Part shown: one piece after another, positions 1-8,804 of the stretch | How positions within the stretch are numbered: the stretch's first letter is position 1 | Layout of the letters: each line of letters starts with the position of its first letter | From: Planotetraspora sp. A-T 1434 | Lineage (GTDB): Bacteria; Actinomycetota; Actinomycetes; Streptosporangiales; Streptosporangiaceae | Assembly: GCF_025420585.1 (NCBI RefSeq) | Contig: NZ_JAOEGB010000040.1 | Span: 1-50,142 of the forward strand | Direction: 5' to 3' | Length of the DNA: 50,142 nucleotides | The notes under the pieces: model-generated | Seen by the model: only the letters and a program-made list of their open reading frames with translations | What the model was told of the DNA's origin: nothing | Databases searched by the model: none | Program-made: the position numbers and the translations under genes

Positions 1-56
1 CTGACGTACTTCAACGTCTGACGTACTTCAACGTCTGACGTACTTCAACGTCTGAC
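1..56. repeat. 17-bp tandem repeat at the left window edge
   Basis: Three perfect copies of CTGACGTACTTCAACGT lie at 1-17, 18-34 and 35-51, followed by a partial CTGAC. The array may continue beyond the window. It sits about 125 bases upstream of the HAD gene, so it is intergenic on this side. No function is evident. Confidence 0.9.
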
Positions 57-178
57 CCGCCGGGGCGCGCTGCGGCGGGGGCCGCTACCCGGCTCCCGCC
101 GAATGCGCGTTCCGGGCCGGCCTCTACCATGTTGGTCCCCCCTCTTATCGTGGGGCGCTCGCCGGGGGAAGGGGTCAC

Positions 179-820
179 GTGGACGCGGTGCTGTTCGACA
201 TGGACGGGTTGCTCGTGGACACCGAGCAGGTGTGGTTCGAGGTGGAGGCCGAGGTCGTCACGCGTCTCGGCGGATCGTGGGGGCCGGAGCACCAGGAGCA
301 GCTCGTGGGGGGGTCCTGGGAGCGGACCGTCGCCTACATGCTGGCGCTGACCGAGACCGACGTGGATCCGGCCATCGTGGGGGAGTGGCTGGTCGACGGC
401 ATGGAGAGCAGGCTCGCGGGCGGGGTCACGCCCATGCCCGGAGCCCTGGAGCTGCTGCGCAGCCTCGGCGACCACGGCGTCCGGACGGCGCTGGTCACCT
501 CGTCGCTGCGGGTGATCGCCGACGCGGTGCTGAAAAGCATCGGCCGGGAGTTCTTCGAGGTGATCGTCACAGCGGACGACGTCACGTGCACCAAGCCCCA
601 CCCCGAGCCGTACCTCACTGCGGCCGGCCTGCTGTCGGTCGATCCGGCGCGCTGCGCCGTACTGGAGGACTCACCGAACGGCGTCGAGTCGGCGACGGCG
701 GCGGGCTGCCGGGTGGTGGCCGTGCCGAGCGTGGTCCCCATCGCCCCGGCCATGGGACGGCTCGTCATGCCGTCGCTGCTGGACGTGGACGTCAACCTGC
801 TCCGCTCGCTGATCGCCTGA
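179..820 (+). CDS. HAD-superfamily phosphatase (beta-phosphoglucomutase/phosphatase-like)
   Basis: A 213-residue haloacid dehalogenase-type hydrolase of the usual length for a subfamily with a small helical cap. Motif I (FDMDGLLVDTE, residues 6-16) gives the nucleophilic Asp and the acid/base Asp. Motif II is the TSS near residue 108, motif III is the Lys in TKPHPEPY and motif IV is LEDSPNGVESA. These are the Mg2+-dependent phosphoryl-transfer residues, and the protein is expected to be cytosolic. The GTG start at 179 is chosen because a purine-rich stretch (GGGGGAAGGGG) lies just upstream and motif I follows at once. The substrate cannot be read from sequence; sugar phosphates are typical. 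It appears to be a single-gene unit. Confidence 0.9.
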   Translation: MDAVLFDMDGLLVDTEQVWFEVEAEVVTRLGGSWGPEHQEQLVGGSWERTVAYMLALTETDVDPAIVGEWLVDGMESRLAGGVTPMPGALELLRSLGDHGVRTALVTSSLRVIADAVLKSIGREFFEVIVTADDVTCTKPHPEPYLTAAGLLSVDPARCAVLEDSPNGVESATAAGCRVVAVPSVVPIAPAMGRLVMPSLLDVDVNLLRSLIA

Positions 821-855
821 TCACGTCTGGCGTTCGCGCAGGCGGGGGCCGCTGC

Positions 856-933
856 GCGGGAACCTGTGCATGATCACGGCCGGGGGGTGCGCTGGTCGGG
901 CGGGGTCCGCGGGAACGTGCGCATGATCACGGC
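856..933 (+). repeat. Pair of interspersed intergenic repeats (GCATGATCAC family)
   Basis: Two copies of a 25-bp element, 856-880 and 909-933, share GCGGGAAC, then TG, then GCATGATCACGGC. The same element recurs at 34391-34413 and, inverted, at 37756-37776 and 37809-37831. All copies are outside genes, mostly near gene 3' ends. The central GTGCATGATCAC is an imperfect palindrome. This is a REP-like dispersed repeat family; its role is unknown. Confidence 0.8.
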
Positions 934-1000
934 CGGATAGGGAGCGTGGGCGGGCTCCGCGCGTGCCAGGATGGAAGTACGCCGCGTTGAGGAGCCCGTC

Positions 1001-1528
1001 ATGACATTTGACCAGATCACCTGGCTGCCGCTCTGCGCCGGGCTGACGGCCGTCGGGATCGCGCTCAGCTACCTGGCCTTCCGCCGCAGGGGAGCGGCGG
1101 CCGGCCTTCGCGCCACCGCCTGGTCGCTGCTGCCGCTGGCCGCCTACCTCACCGGGGTCCACCGGACGCTGTGGAACATCGGCTCCAGCCTCGTCGGCTT
1201 CGTCACGGGCCTGGTCCTGTCGCCGGTGGTCTGGGCCGGTGTCGCCCTCGCCGGGCTGTCGGCCCTGCTCTTCTTCGTCTCAGGCGCCCTGCGCGGCCGC
1301 GCCCTCTCCCGGGCCCGTACGGCCGGCACGGGAAGCACGGGCGGCACGGCCGGTACGGCGCAGCCGGGCGCGTCCGGCTCGTCCGGCGGCGCGGCGGGAA
1401 GGCCAGGCCGGTCCGAGAAGGGGGACAAGCCGGCCGCGGCCAAGCCGGTCGAGCAGTCCGCGGGCAACGCCGCGACCGACGATTTCTCCGACATCGAGGC
1501 GATCCTGAAGCGGCGCGGCATCTCCTGA
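1001..1528 (+). CDS. Small multi-pass membrane protein of unknown function
   Basis: A 175-residue protein. The N-terminal 100 residues form about three to four hydrophobic segments (roughly 7-26, 39-53, 60-76 and 78-96). A Gly/Thr/Ala-rich low-complexity stretch follows, then a soluble tail ending FSDIEAILKRRGIS. The tail is acidic-basic and probably helical, typical of a short conserved interaction motif. The ATG at 1001 is preferred over an in-frame ATG at 971 because GAGGAG lies six bases before it. Similar actinobacterial proteins are often labelled 'cellulose synthase' in databases, but no glycosyltransferase motif is visible and I do not accept that name. The function is not known. Confidence 0.7.
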   Translation: MTFDQITWLPLCAGLTAVGIALSYLAFRRRGAAAGLRATAWSLLPLAAYLTGVHRTLWNIGSSLVGFVTGLVLSPVVWAGVALAGLSALLFFVSGALRGRALSRARTAGTGSTGGTAGTAQPGASGSSGGAAGRPGRSEKGDKPAAAKPVEQSAGNAATDDFSDIEAILKRRGIS

Positions 1529-1680
1529 AATCTCAGAGTCTGGGATGTAAGTTACCCGCCAGTGCAATGTCACAGTTCCGCGACACAACCCGTACGGGAC
1601 TCCGACAAACTTTTCAAGATCAACACGAATGAGTTTCGCGTGAATCACAGTTGAGCCACAGGGAGCCCTGGAGTACTGGT

Positions 1681-1763
1681 CATCCCAGCTCAGCGCATAC
1701 ATTGTGCGTTTCAGAGGGGCCGTACGACCGGTAGGGCCCCGCGCACAATGTCGTCTGGGATCC
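1681..1763 (+). promoter_or_regulatory. Highly structured leader upstream of the oligopeptide ABC operon
   Basis: The 318-base gap 1529-1846 holds no convincing gene but contains nested inverted repeats. The outer stem is ATCCCAG (1682-1688) with CTGGGAT (1756-1762). The middle stem is ACATTGTGCG (1699-1708) with CGCACAATGT (1742-1751), a perfect 10 bp. The inner stem is GGGGCC (1716-1721) with GGCCCC (1735-1740). Together they would fold an RNA of about 80 nt ending some 85 bases before the first start codon. There is no T run, so it is not a simple terminator. It could be a protein-binding leader, an attenuator or a DNA operator array. Confidence 0.6.
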
Positions 1764-1846
1764 AGGGGGCCGACACCCATGGCCGCGCGAAGCAAGGTCA
1801 TCAACAGGCACAGCACCCGCGTCGTGGGGCCATTGAAGGAGGTTCC

Positions 1847-2848
1847 ATGACCGCGCCGCTGGACGTTTCCGGCACGGAGTTGCAGGCCGCTCCGGAAGCC
1901 GTCGTAGAAGGAGCGGGGGGCGCCAAGGCCATTCAGGGCCGTTCGCTCGGTCAGATCGCGTGGATGCGCCTCAAGCGCGACAAGGTCGCCATGGCGGGCG
2001 CGATATTCGTGATCTTCCTGATCCTGGTGGCGATCTTCGCTCCGGTGATCACGGGCCTGCTCGGCCACCCGCCGAACGAGTTCCACCAGGACATGATCAA
2101 CCCGGAGACCATGGGGCCCAAGGCGAGCTGGGGCGGCATCAACAAGGACTTCCTGTTCGGTGTCGAGCCCGTCAACGGCCGCGACCTGTTCAGCCGGGTG
2201 GTCTACGGAGCCCGCATCTCTCTGCTCATCGCCTTCTTCGCCACCATGCTGTCGGTGGTCATCGGCACCGTGCTCGGCGTCGTGGCCGGATACTTCGGCG
2301 GCTGGACCGACATGATCATCAGCCGGGCGATGGACGTCTTCCTCGCCTTCCCGCTTCTCGTCTTCGCCATCGCGCTGGCCGGGGTCATCCCCGACAAGGC
2401 GTTCGGCCTGGAAGGGGACACGCTGCGGATCGTGCTGCTGGTGTTCATCATCGGGTTCTTCAGCTGGCCGTACATCGGGCGCATCATTCGAGGTCAGACG
2501 CTGTCACTGCGAGAGCGTGAGTTCGTCGACGCGGCGCGGAGCCTCGGAGCGCGCGGGCCGTACATTCTGTTCCGCGAGATCCTGCCCAACCTCGTGGCGC
2601 CGATCCTCATCTACTCGACGCTGCTGATCCCCACGAACGTGCTGTTCGAGGCGGCGCTGTCCTTCCTCGGCGTCGGCATCCGGCCGCCGACCGCGACCTG
2701 GGGCGGCATGCTGTCGGACGCGGTGCACTTCTACACGGTGCCGCACTTCATGTTCTTCCCCGGAATGGCGATCTTCCTCACCGTGCTGGCGTTCAACCTG
2801 TTCGGTGACGGATTGAGGGACGCACTCGACCCGAGGTCCTCCCGGTAG
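1847..2848 (+). CDS. Oligopeptide/dipeptide-type ABC transporter permease (DppC/OppC family)
   Basis: A 333-residue inner-membrane permease. After a hydrophilic N-terminus of about 45 residues comes TM1 (about 48-70), a large external loop, then five further membrane segments. The cytoplasmic EAA loop (EFVDAARSLGARG, about 224-240), which docks on the ATPases, identifies the BPD_transp_1 family. The N-terminal segment around QIAWMRLKRDKVAM is typical of OppC_N. The start at 1847 follows AAGGAGG at 1836-1842. It is the first gene of a five-gene operon. It pairs with the DppB-like permease at 4759-5778 although the binding-protein gene lies between them, whereas the common order puts the binding protein first. 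Confidence 0.93.
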   Translation: MTAPLDVSGTELQAAPEAVVEGAGGAKAIQGRSLGQIAWMRLKRDKVAMAGAIFVIFLILVAIFAPVITGLLGHPPNEFHQDMINPETMGPKASWGGINKDFLFGVEPVNGRDLFSRVVYGARISLLIAFFATMLSVVIGTVLGVVAGYFGGWTDMIISRAMDVFLAFPLLVFAIALAGVIPDKAFGLEGDTLRIVLLVFIIGFFSWPYIGRIIRGQTLSLREREFVDAARSLGARGPYILFREILPNLVAPILIYSTLLIPTNVLFEAALSFLGVGIRPPTATWGGMLSDAVHFYTVPHFMFFPGMAIFLTVLAFNLFGDGLRDALDPRSSR

Positions 2849-2866
2849 TTCCAGTAGCCCCGGCAA

Positions 2867-2904
2867 CCCCCGGCTCCTCACAACACCCCCGGCTCCTCAC
2901 AACA
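2867..2904 (+). repeat. 19-bp tandem duplication between permease and binding-protein genes
   Basis: CCCCCGGCTCCTCACAACA occurs twice, at 2867-2885 and 2886-2904, directly before the AAAGGGA ribosome-binding region of the next gene. It looks like a recent slippage duplication that lengthens the intergenic spacer. Confidence 0.85.
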
Positions 2905-2919
2905 AAGGGATAAACGAGA

Positions 2920-4695
2920 ATGACAAGAAGATCGTTGGTCGTCGCAACGCTGAGCGGCGCTTTACTGCTCGGTGTCGCCGCGTGTGGTGGCGGTTCCACG
3001 TCCACGTCGCCGAGCGGTGGCAGCACCGGCGAGGCCGCCGCCCCGGCCGCCGCGGACGCGTTCAACGCGGGCATCGGCAAGGTGTTCAACCCGTCGGACA
3101 AGAAGGGCGGCGTCATCAAGTTCGCCATCTCGGACGACTTCGACTCGGTCGACCCGGCGGACACCTACTACGGCTTCGCGTGGGACTTCCTCCGCGTCTA
3201 CGGCCGTTCGCTGGTCACCTACAAGCCGGCCCCGGGCCAGGAGGGCAACCAGGTCGTCCCCGACCTCGCCGAGAGCCTCGGCCAGGCGAGTGACGACAAC
3301 AAGACCTGGACCTACAAGCTGCGCACGGGCGTCAAGTTCGAGGACGGCACCCCGGTCAAGTCTGCGGACGTCAAGTACGCCGTGCTGCGCTCGCTGGACA
3401 AGAAGACCTTCCCCAACGGCCCGACGTACTTCAACGACTGGCTCGACCTCCCCAAGGACTTCGTCAGCGTCTACAAGACCCCCGACGTCAAGACCGACTC
3501 GGCCATCGAGACGCCCGACGACCAGACGATCGTCTTCCACCTCAAGAAGGGCTACGCGGGCTTCGACAACTTCGCCGCGCTGCCCGGGACGATCCCGGTC
3601 CCGCAGGCCAAGGACACCGGCGTCAAGTACCGCGAGCACGTGGTCGCGACCGGCCCGTACATGTTCAAGTCGGCGGAGGCGGGCAAGGGCTACAGCCTGG
3701 TCCGCAACCCCAACTGGGACCAGGCGACCGACCAGATTCGCAAGGCGCTGCCGGACGGTTACGAGATCGAGGCCAAGGCCAACGCGGACGACCTCGACAA
3801 CCGGCTGATCAGCGGTGACGTCCAGGTCGACCTCGCCGGCACCGGCGTCCAGCCCGCCGCTCTCAGCCGGGTCCTCGGCGACCCGGCGCTGAAGGCCCGC
3901 TCCGACAACCCGACCGCGGCCCGCACCTGGTACTGGTCGATCATCGGCGACGTCAAGCCGCTGGACAACCTCGACTGCCGCAAGGCGATCCAGTTCGCCG
4001 CGGACAAGGTCGCCCTGCAGACCGCCTACAACGGCCCGTTCGCCGGTGGCGACATCGCCACCAGCCTCATGCCGCCGTCGATCGCCGGCCACCAGGACTT
4101 CAACCTGTACCCGGCCGGGGCCGACAACCACGGTGACGTGGCCAAGGCCAAGGAGGCGCTGACCGCCTGCGGCCAGCCGAACGGCTTCGCGATCAACGCG
4201 GCCTACCGCGCCGACCGGCCCAAGGAGAAGCAGGCCGGTGAGGCTCTGCAGCAGGCCCTCGCCCGGGTCGGCATCAAGCTGACGCTGAAGGGTTACCCCG
4301 CCGGTGACTACTTCGCGCTGTACGCCGGCAAGCCCTCCTTCAACAAGGAGAACAACATCGGCCTCGCCGCCAACGGCTGGGGCGCCGACTGGAACGACGG
4401 CTTCGGCTTCCTGTCGCAGATCGTGGACAGCCGGACGATTCGCGAGGCCGGCAACTACAACATGAGCGTCAAGGACCCGGCCGTCGACGCCCTCATCGAC
4501 AAGGCGATGACGACCGCCGACGCCACCGCCCGCAACGGCGTCTGGGCCGAGGTCGACAAGAAGGTCATGGAGGACTCGTACGTCCTGCCCGCCGTCTGGG
4601 CCAAGGCTCTGACGGTCCGCGGCAAGGGCCTGACGAACGTGTTCGTCAACGACGCCTACGGCCTGTACGACTACCTGGCGCTCGGCGTCCAGTAA
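2920..4695 (+). CDS. Extracellular solute-binding lipoprotein, family 5 (oligopeptide/dipeptide type)
   Basis: A 591-residue lipoprotein. The signal peptide MTRRSLVVATLSGALLLG leads to a lipobox VAAC with Cys22 as the lipidated residue, so the protein is anchored outside the membrane. A Ser/Gly/Ala-rich tether follows to about residue 50. The rest matches the SBP_bac_5 fold: an N-terminal segment GGVIKFAISDDFDSVDPA and the typical LRTGVKFEDGTPVKSADV stretch. This class binds peptides, or in some members oligosaccharides or metals; the ligand cannot be read from sequence. It delivers substrate to the flanking permeases. Lysine and aspartate codons are strongly biased to AAG and GAC, consistent with high expression. 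Confidence 0.93.
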   Translation: MTRRSLVVATLSGALLLGVAACGGGSTSTSPSGGSTGEAAAPAAADAFNAGIGKVFNPSDKKGGVIKFAISDDFDSVDPADTYYGFAWDFLRVYGRSLVTYKPAPGQEGNQVVPDLAESLGQASDDNKTWTYKLRTGVKFEDGTPVKSADVKYAVLRSLDKKTFPNGPTYFNDWLDLPKDFVSVYKTPDVKTDSAIETPDDQTIVFHLKKGYAGFDNFAALPGTIPVPQAKDTGVKYREHVVATGPYMFKSAEAGKGYSLVRNPNWDQATDQIRKALPDGYEIEAKANADDLDNRLISGDVQVDLAGTGVQPAALSRVLGDPALKARSDNPTAARTWYWSIIGDVKPLDNLDCRKAIQFAADKVALQTAYNGPFAGGDIATSLMPPSIAGHQDFNLYPAGADNHGDVAKAKEALTACGQPNGFAINAAYRADRPKEKQAGEALQQALARVGIKLTLKGYPAGDYFALYAGKPSFNKENNIGLAANGWGADWNDGFGFLSQIVDSRTIREAGNYNMSVKDPAVDALIDKAMTTADATARNGVWAEVDKKVMEDSYVLPAVWAKALTVRGKGLTNVFVNDAYGLYDYLALGVQ

Positions 4696-4716
4696 CAACC
4701 AACCGAGCGAGGCTAA

Positions 4717-4743
4717 GGGGGCCGGCCCGATCGGCCGGCCCCC
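4717..4743 (+). promoter_or_regulatory. Strong intra-operon hairpin after the binding-protein gene
   Basis: GGGGGCCGGCC (4717-4727) pairs perfectly with GGCCGGCCCCC (4733-4743) around a 5-base loop, CGATC. There is no U tract. Its place between binding-protein and permease genes fits an mRNA-stabilising or partial-termination element that keeps binding-protein mRNA in excess, as known for several ABC operons. Confidence 0.75.
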
Positions 4744-4758
4744 GGAGCCGGGGGCACA

Positions 4759-5778
4759 GTGGTCACTTATCTCATCCGGCGCCTGATCGGCGCCGTGGTC
4801 ATGCTCGCGGTCGTCAGCATGGTCACGTTCTCCATCTTCTTCGTGGTCCCCCGCTGGGCGGGAGCCACCCCCGTGGACATGGCCACCCGTTACGTCGGGC
4901 GGACCGCGTCGGCGGAGATGGCCCAGGTCGCCGCGCAGAGGCTGGGCTTCCTTGACCCGGTGATCGTGCAGTACGGCCGGTGGGTGAAGGCCATATTCGT
5001 CGGCGCCGACTACGATTACGGCGCCGGGGTGGAGCACTGCTCCGCACCCTGCTTCGGGTACTCGTTCCTCAGCCGCCTTCCGGTCTGGCCCGACATGCTC
5101 GACCGGCTGCCGGTCACCGCGTCCCTCGCGATCGGCGCGGCCGTGATCTGGCTGATCGCGGGCGTGGCCACCGGCGTGCTGTCCGCCCTCAAGCGGGGCA
5201 GCTTCTTCGACCGGGCCGCCATGAGCGTCGCGCTCGCCGGGGTCTCCCTGCCCATCTTCTTCACCGGCCTCGTGTCGCTCGTGGTGTTCAGCTACGGGAA
5301 CCCCTTCCGGGTCACGGCTCCGGGCAGCACGTACACGCCGTTCGAGCAGAACCCGGCGACTTGGGCGTACAATCTGCTACTCCCCTGGATCACCCTGGCG
5401 TTCCTCTACGCCGCCGGATACGCGCGGCTCACGCGCGCCGGGATGCTGGAGACCATGGGCGAGGACTACATCCGCACGGCCCGGGCGAAGGGCCTGCCGG
5501 AGCGGTCCGTGGTCGTGAGGCACGGCCTGCGCGCCGCGCTCACCCCCATCATCACGATCTTCGGCCTCGACTTCGGGCTCCTCCTCGGTGGCGCGGTGCT
5601 GACGGAGAGCACGTTCTCCCTGCCCGGCATCGGCAAGTACGCCATCGATGCGATCATCGCCAACGACCTCCCGAAGGTCATGGGCGTGACAATGCTCGCG
5701 GCCTTCTTCGTGGTCTTCGCGAGCCTGATCGTGGACCTCCTCTACGCGGTGGTCGACCCGAGAGTGAGGCTGTCATGA
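4759..5778 (+). CDS. Oligopeptide/dipeptide-type ABC transporter permease (DppB/OppB family)
   Basis: A 339-residue permease with six predicted membrane segments. The N-terminus TYLIRRLIGAVVMLAVVSMV is the classic DppB/OppB opening helix. The EAA loop near residues 230-250 (MGEDYIRTARAKGLPERSV) is the ATPase contact site, followed by the family signature LDFGLLLGGAVLTESTFSLPG. A GTG at 4759 is the start, 16 bases after the intergenic hairpin. The stop overlaps the next start as ATGA, indicating translational coupling with the ATPase gene. It forms the channel heterodimer with the permease at 1847-2848. Confidence 0.93.
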   Translation: MVTYLIRRLIGAVVMLAVVSMVTFSIFFVVPRWAGATPVDMATRYVGRTASAEMAQVAAQRLGFLDPVIVQYGRWVKAIFVGADYDYGAGVEHCSAPCFGYSFLSRLPVWPDMLDRLPVTASLAIGAAVIWLIAGVATGVLSALKRGSFFDRAAMSVALAGVSLPIFFTGLVSLVVFSYGNPFRVTAPGSTYTPFEQNPATWAYNLLLPWITLAFLYAAGYARLTRAGMLETMGEDYIRTARAKGLPERSVVVRHGLRAALTPIITIFGLDFGLLLGGAVLTESTFSLPGIGKYAIDAIIANDLPKVMGVTMLAAFFVVFASLIVDLLYAVVDPRVRLS

Positions 5779-6803
5779 GCTTTCTCGAACTGAAGGACCT
5801 GCGCATCCACTTCCCGACCGACGACGGCCTGGTCAAGTCGGTCGACGGGCTGTCCTTCTCGCTGGAGCGGGGAAAGACGCTCGGCATCGTCGGCGAGTCG
5901 GGCTCGGGCAAGAGCGTCACGTCGCTCGGCATCCTCGGCCTGCACAAGGGCGGCCGGGCCCGGATCAGCGGCGAGATCTGGCTCGACGGCGAGGAACTCG
6001 TCAGCGCGAGCGCGGAGCACGTGCGGACGCTGCGCGGCAAGAAGATGGCGATGATCTTCCAGGATCCGCTGTCCTCGATGCACCCCTTCTACACGGTCGG
6101 CCAGCAGATCGTCGAGGCGTACCGCATCCACAACGACGTCAGCAAGAAGGTCGCGCGCAAGCACGCGATCGACCTGCTGGGCCGGGTGGGCATCCCGCAG
6201 CCGGACCGGCGGGTGGACAGCTATCCGCACGAGTTCTCCGGCGGCATGCGGCAGCGCGCGATGATCGCGATGGCGCTGAGCTGCGACCCCGAACTGCTGA
6301 TCGCGGACGAGCCGACCACGGCGCTCGACGTGACCGTGCAGGCGCAGATCCTCGACCTGATGCGCGACCTCCAGCGCGACTTCAACGCCGCGCTGATCAT
6401 CATCACGCACGACCTCGGCGTCGTCGCCGAGCTGTCCGACGACATCCTGGTCATGTACGGCGGCAAGTGCATCGAGTACGGCACGACCGAGGACATCTTC
6501 GAACGGCCCGAGCACCCGTACACCTGGGGTTTGCTGGGGTCCATGCCACGCCTCGACCGTGAGCCGACCGAACGGCTCCTGCCGATCAAGGGCTCACCGC
6601 CCTCGCTGATCAACGTGCCGAGCGGCTGCGCCTTCCACCCGCGCTGCGCGTTCGAGGACCGCACCGAGGGCCGGGCGAAAACCGAGGTGCCCGAGCTGCT
6701 GGAGACCGAGGGCGGCCACCTGGTCCGCTGTCACATGCCGCGTGACCTGCGGCGGGCCATCTGGGAGAACGAGATCAAGCCGAACCTGGAGGCCGCGTCG
6801 TGA
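5775..6803 (+). CDS. Oligopeptide/dipeptide-type ABC transporter ATPase (DppD/OppD family)
   Basis: A 342-residue ATPase. Walker A is GESGSGKS (residues 40-47), the Q-loop is in [12 protein letters not shown], the signature is FSGGMRQR (about 155-162) and Walker B is LLIADEPT (about 174-181), followed by the ITHD switch. The C-terminal oligo_HPY domain carries the conserved Cys-containing [10 protein letters not shown] and a later Cys in LVRCHMP, typical of the Opp/Dpp branch. Overlapping start and stop codons link it to the genes on both sides. It acts on the cytoplasmic face and powers import together with the next gene product. Confidence 0.94.
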   Translation: MSFLELKDLRIHFPTDDGLVKSVDGLSFSLERGKTLGIVGESGSGKSVTSLGILGLHKGGRARISGEIWLDGEELVSASAEHVRTLRGKKMAMIFQDPLSSMHPFYTVGQQIVEAYRIHNDVSKKVARKHAIDLLGRVGIPQPDRRVDSYPHEFSGGMRQRAMIAMALSCDPELLIADEPTTALDVTVQAQILDLMRDLQRDFNAALIIITHDLGVVAELSDDILVMYGGKCIEYGTTEDIFERPEHPYTWGLLGSMPRLDREPTERLLPIKGSPPSLINVPSGCAFHPRCAFEDRTEGRAKTEVPELLETEGGHLVRCHMPRDLRRAIWENEIKPNLEAAS

Positions 6804-7843
6804 GTGAGCTCAGCGAGCGAACCGGTGAGCCGTTGCTGTCCGTTCAGGGGCTGAAGAAGCACTTCCCGGTCACCAAGGGCCTGCTCCAGCGGCAGGTCGG
6901 AGCGGTCAAGGCCGTCGACGGCGTCAGCTTCGACGTCCTCAAGGGCGAGACCCTCGGCCTGGTGGGGGAGTCGGGCTGCGGCAAGACGACGACCGGCCGT
7001 CTGATCACCCGGCTCATCGAGCCGACGGGCGGGAAGATCGTCTTCGAGGGTCACGACGTCACGCACCTGTCGCAGGGCAGGATGCGCCCGCTCCGCCGCG
7101 ACGTCCAGATGATCTTCCAGGACCCCTACAGCTCGCTCAACCCCCGGCACACGGTCGGCGCCATCGTCGGCGCGCCGTTCCGGATCCAGGGGATCAAGAC
7201 CGAGCACGGCACTAAGAAGGCCGTCCAGGAGATCCTGGAGCTGGTGGGCCTCAACCCGGAGCACTACAACCGCTACCCGCACGAGTTCTCCGGCGGCCAG
7301 CGGCAGCGCATCGGCATCGCCCGGACGCTGGCGCTCAAGCCGAAGCTCATCATCGCCGACGAGCCGGTCTCCGCGCTCGACGTGTCGATCCAGGCCCAGG
7401 TGGTCAACCTCCTGGAGGACCTGCAGAACGAGCTCGACCTCACCTACGTGGTGATCGCGCACGACCTGTCGGTGGTCCGGCACATCAGCGACCGGGTCGC
7501 GGTCATGTACCTCGGCAAGATCGTCGAGCTGGCAGACCGCAAGAAGCTGTACGAGTCGCCGATGCACCCGTACACGACCGCGCTGCTGTCGGCCGTCCCG
7601 ATCCCGGACCCCAAGCGGCGCACGCAGCGCGAGCGTATCCGCCTCCAGGGCGACGTGCCCTCTCCGCTCAACCCCCCGCCCGCCTGCCGGTTCCACACCC
7701 GCTGCTGGAAGGCGCAGGAGATCTGCAAGACGGTCGAGCCGCCGCTGGAGTTCCTCGCCCCCGGCCACCAGGTCGCCTGCCATTTCCCCGAGAACGCCCC
7801 CGCCTCGGAGGCCACGGCCGCCCCCGCCGCGTCGGCGGGCTGA
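6800..7843 (+). CDS. Oligopeptide/dipeptide-type ABC transporter ATPase (DppF/OppF family)
   Basis: A 347-residue ATPase, the partner of the preceding one. Walker A is GESGCGKT (56-63), the Q-loop is in [12 protein letters not shown], the signature is FSGGQRQR (about 163-170) and Walker B is [11 protein letters not shown]. The C-terminal oligo_HPY region includes [14 protein letters not shown]. The long N-terminal extension with [14 protein letters not shown] is characteristic of DppF/OppF rather than DppD. A GTG start overlaps the upstream TGA (GTGA). It is the last gene of the operon, followed by a strong hairpin. Confidence 0.94.
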   Translation: MSELSERTGEPLLSVQGLKKHFPVTKGLLQRQVGAVKAVDGVSFDVLKGETLGLVGESGCGKTTTGRLITRLIEPTGGKIVFEGHDVTHLSQGRMRPLRRDVQMIFQDPYSSLNPRHTVGAIVGAPFRIQGIKTEHGTKKAVQEILELVGLNPEHYNRYPHEFSGGQRQRIGIARTLALKPKLIIADEPVSALDVSIQAQVVNLLEDLQNELDLTYVVIAHDLSVVRHISDRVAVMYLGKIVELADRKKLYESPMHPYTTALLSAVPIPDPKRRTQRERIRLQGDVPSPLNPPPACRFHTRCWKAQEICKTVEPPLEFLAPGHQVACHFPENAPASEATAAPAASAG

Positions 7844-7868
7844 CAGCCCCGGAAAGATCTTCGTCCGC

Positions 7869-7919
7869 CGGTACGGCTCCCGCCCCCGTCCGCCCAGACG
7901 GTCTGCGGGAGCCGTACCG
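7869..7919 (+). terminator. Terminator-like hairpin ending the ABC operon
   Basis: CGGTACGGCTCCCGC (7869-7883) pairs perfectly over 15 bp with GCGGGAGCCGTACCG (7905-7919), with a 21-base loop. It starts 25 bases after the last stop codon. There is no long U tract, as is common in actinomycete terminators. Confidence 0.8.
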
Positions 7920-7963
7920 CCGGCGGTCTAGCGGTTGGCGCCGACCGCGGCCGGTGACGCAGA

Positions 7964-8030
7964 GTGCCCGTGACCATGAGTGATCATTGCTGTTCTCTGG
8001 GCAGCTTGATCATCAGAGGACCACGGGCAC
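7964..8030. repeat. Imperfect 67-bp inverted repeat, possible insertion-sequence remnant
   Basis: GTGCCCGTG at 7964 is mirrored by CACGGGCAC ending at 8030, and inner TGATCA blocks (about 7981 and 8007) pair as well. The ends resemble terminal inverted repeats brought together. No transposase gene lies between them, and 8031-8119 contains no convincing gene. A transposase-like fragment lies on the other side of the next gene. Confidence 0.5.
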
Positions 8031-8119
8031 GGACGACGATACGACGTTGCTGCTCGACCTGGACGGCGGCCTAGGCTCATGCCCAGGTCATGGCGACCGG
8101 CGGACGCAGCCGCGCAGCG

Positions 8120-8740
8120 CTACTGGGCGGCGGGGGTGACCTGGACGGGAGGGGTCTCACCGCGGAGTTCGGCGAGGAACCTGCCGAAGTTCCCCTCTGA
8201 CCAGTGTTCGACGGACTGGCCTCCTACCACGCGGTCGATGGAGATGCCACTGAGGCGCACCACGCGGCCGGACGCAGGGATTCCGAAGATCGTCCCCGTA
8301 TGGGTGCCCCCCAAGATCCAGCGTGTGACGACCTTGTTGCCTTGCACGATCTGGTCCAGCACGTCCAGCCTGAAACCGGTGAGCCCCTGCTTGATATTGA
8401 GGTCACCCTTGATCCAGTCCTCGCGCTTTTCGGGGCCGTTGAACCCGTGGAGCACCAGGTTCTTCGAGATATAGCGGTCGAAGCCGGCGGCGAGGTCGCC
8501 GTTGTAGCTGGCGTAGTACGCCGCCATGACCTGCCTTGGCGACAGCGGGTGGCGGTTGGACGGCTGCGACGCCGGTGACGACTGTGACGAGGCGCCGTGC
8601 GATCCATGGCTCTGGGCCCCGGCCGGGATGGCTGTGGCGGTCAGGGCGGCGGCGACGGCGAGGCCGGTCATGGCTCCGACCATCCTGCGCCGCTTGGGCG
8701 CGAGGGTGGATGCGGCCTTGGGGGATTTCGTGGAGAACAT
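8120..8740 (-). CDS. Secreted SnoaL-like (NTF2-fold) protein
   Basis: A 206-residue protein. A basic start with RRR at 17-19, a hydrophobic stretch (20-38) and an AGA cleavage site near 42 form an export signal, followed by a Ser/His/Gln-rich linker. The C-terminal 130 residues match SnoaL-like polyketide-cyclase/ester-cyclase proteins (NTF2 fold): the PRQVMAAYYASYNGDL helix, then VLHGFNGPEKREDWIKG, and later VVTRWILGGTHTGTIFG and VEHWSEGNFGRFL. Members are cyclases, isomerases or ligand binders. No polyketide synthase is nearby, so biosynthetic cyclase activity is unsupported. AGGAG precedes the ATG. The gene is flanked by insertion-sequence-like debris and a cluster of palindromes, suggesting acquisition with its own control. 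Confidence 0.8.
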   Translation of the reverse strand: MFSTKSPKAASTLAPKRRRMVGAMTGLAVAAALTATAIPAGAQSHGSHGASSQSSPASQPSNRHPLSPRQVMAAYYASYNGDLAAGFDRYISKNLVLHGFNGPEKREDWIKGDLNIKQGLTGFRLDVLDQIVQGNKVVTRWILGGTHTGTIFGIPASGRVVRLSGISIDRVVGGQSVEHWSEGNFGRFLAELRGETPPVQVTPAAQ

Positions 8741-8804
8741 GTCAACTCCTGAGGGGGGTCGGATGCCTTGGCGGCATTCGAACTACTTGAAGACAACCAC
8801 ATAG

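Noticed and set aside
3423-3436. Fourteen bases (GACGTACTTCAACG) identical to part of the 17-bp repeat at 1-51.
   Set aside because: Here they are ordinary codons (Thr-Tyr-Phe-Asn) of the binding-protein gene; shared codon bias and chance explain the match.
2962-5037. Long minus-strand open frame opposite the binding protein.
   Set aside because: It is a composition artefact opposite a lipoprotein gene with signal peptide and family motifs.
8120-8740. SnoaL-like protein as evidence for a polyketide gene cluster.
   Set aside because: No polyketide synthase, acyl carrier protein or tailoring genes are present; SnoaL folds have many other roles.
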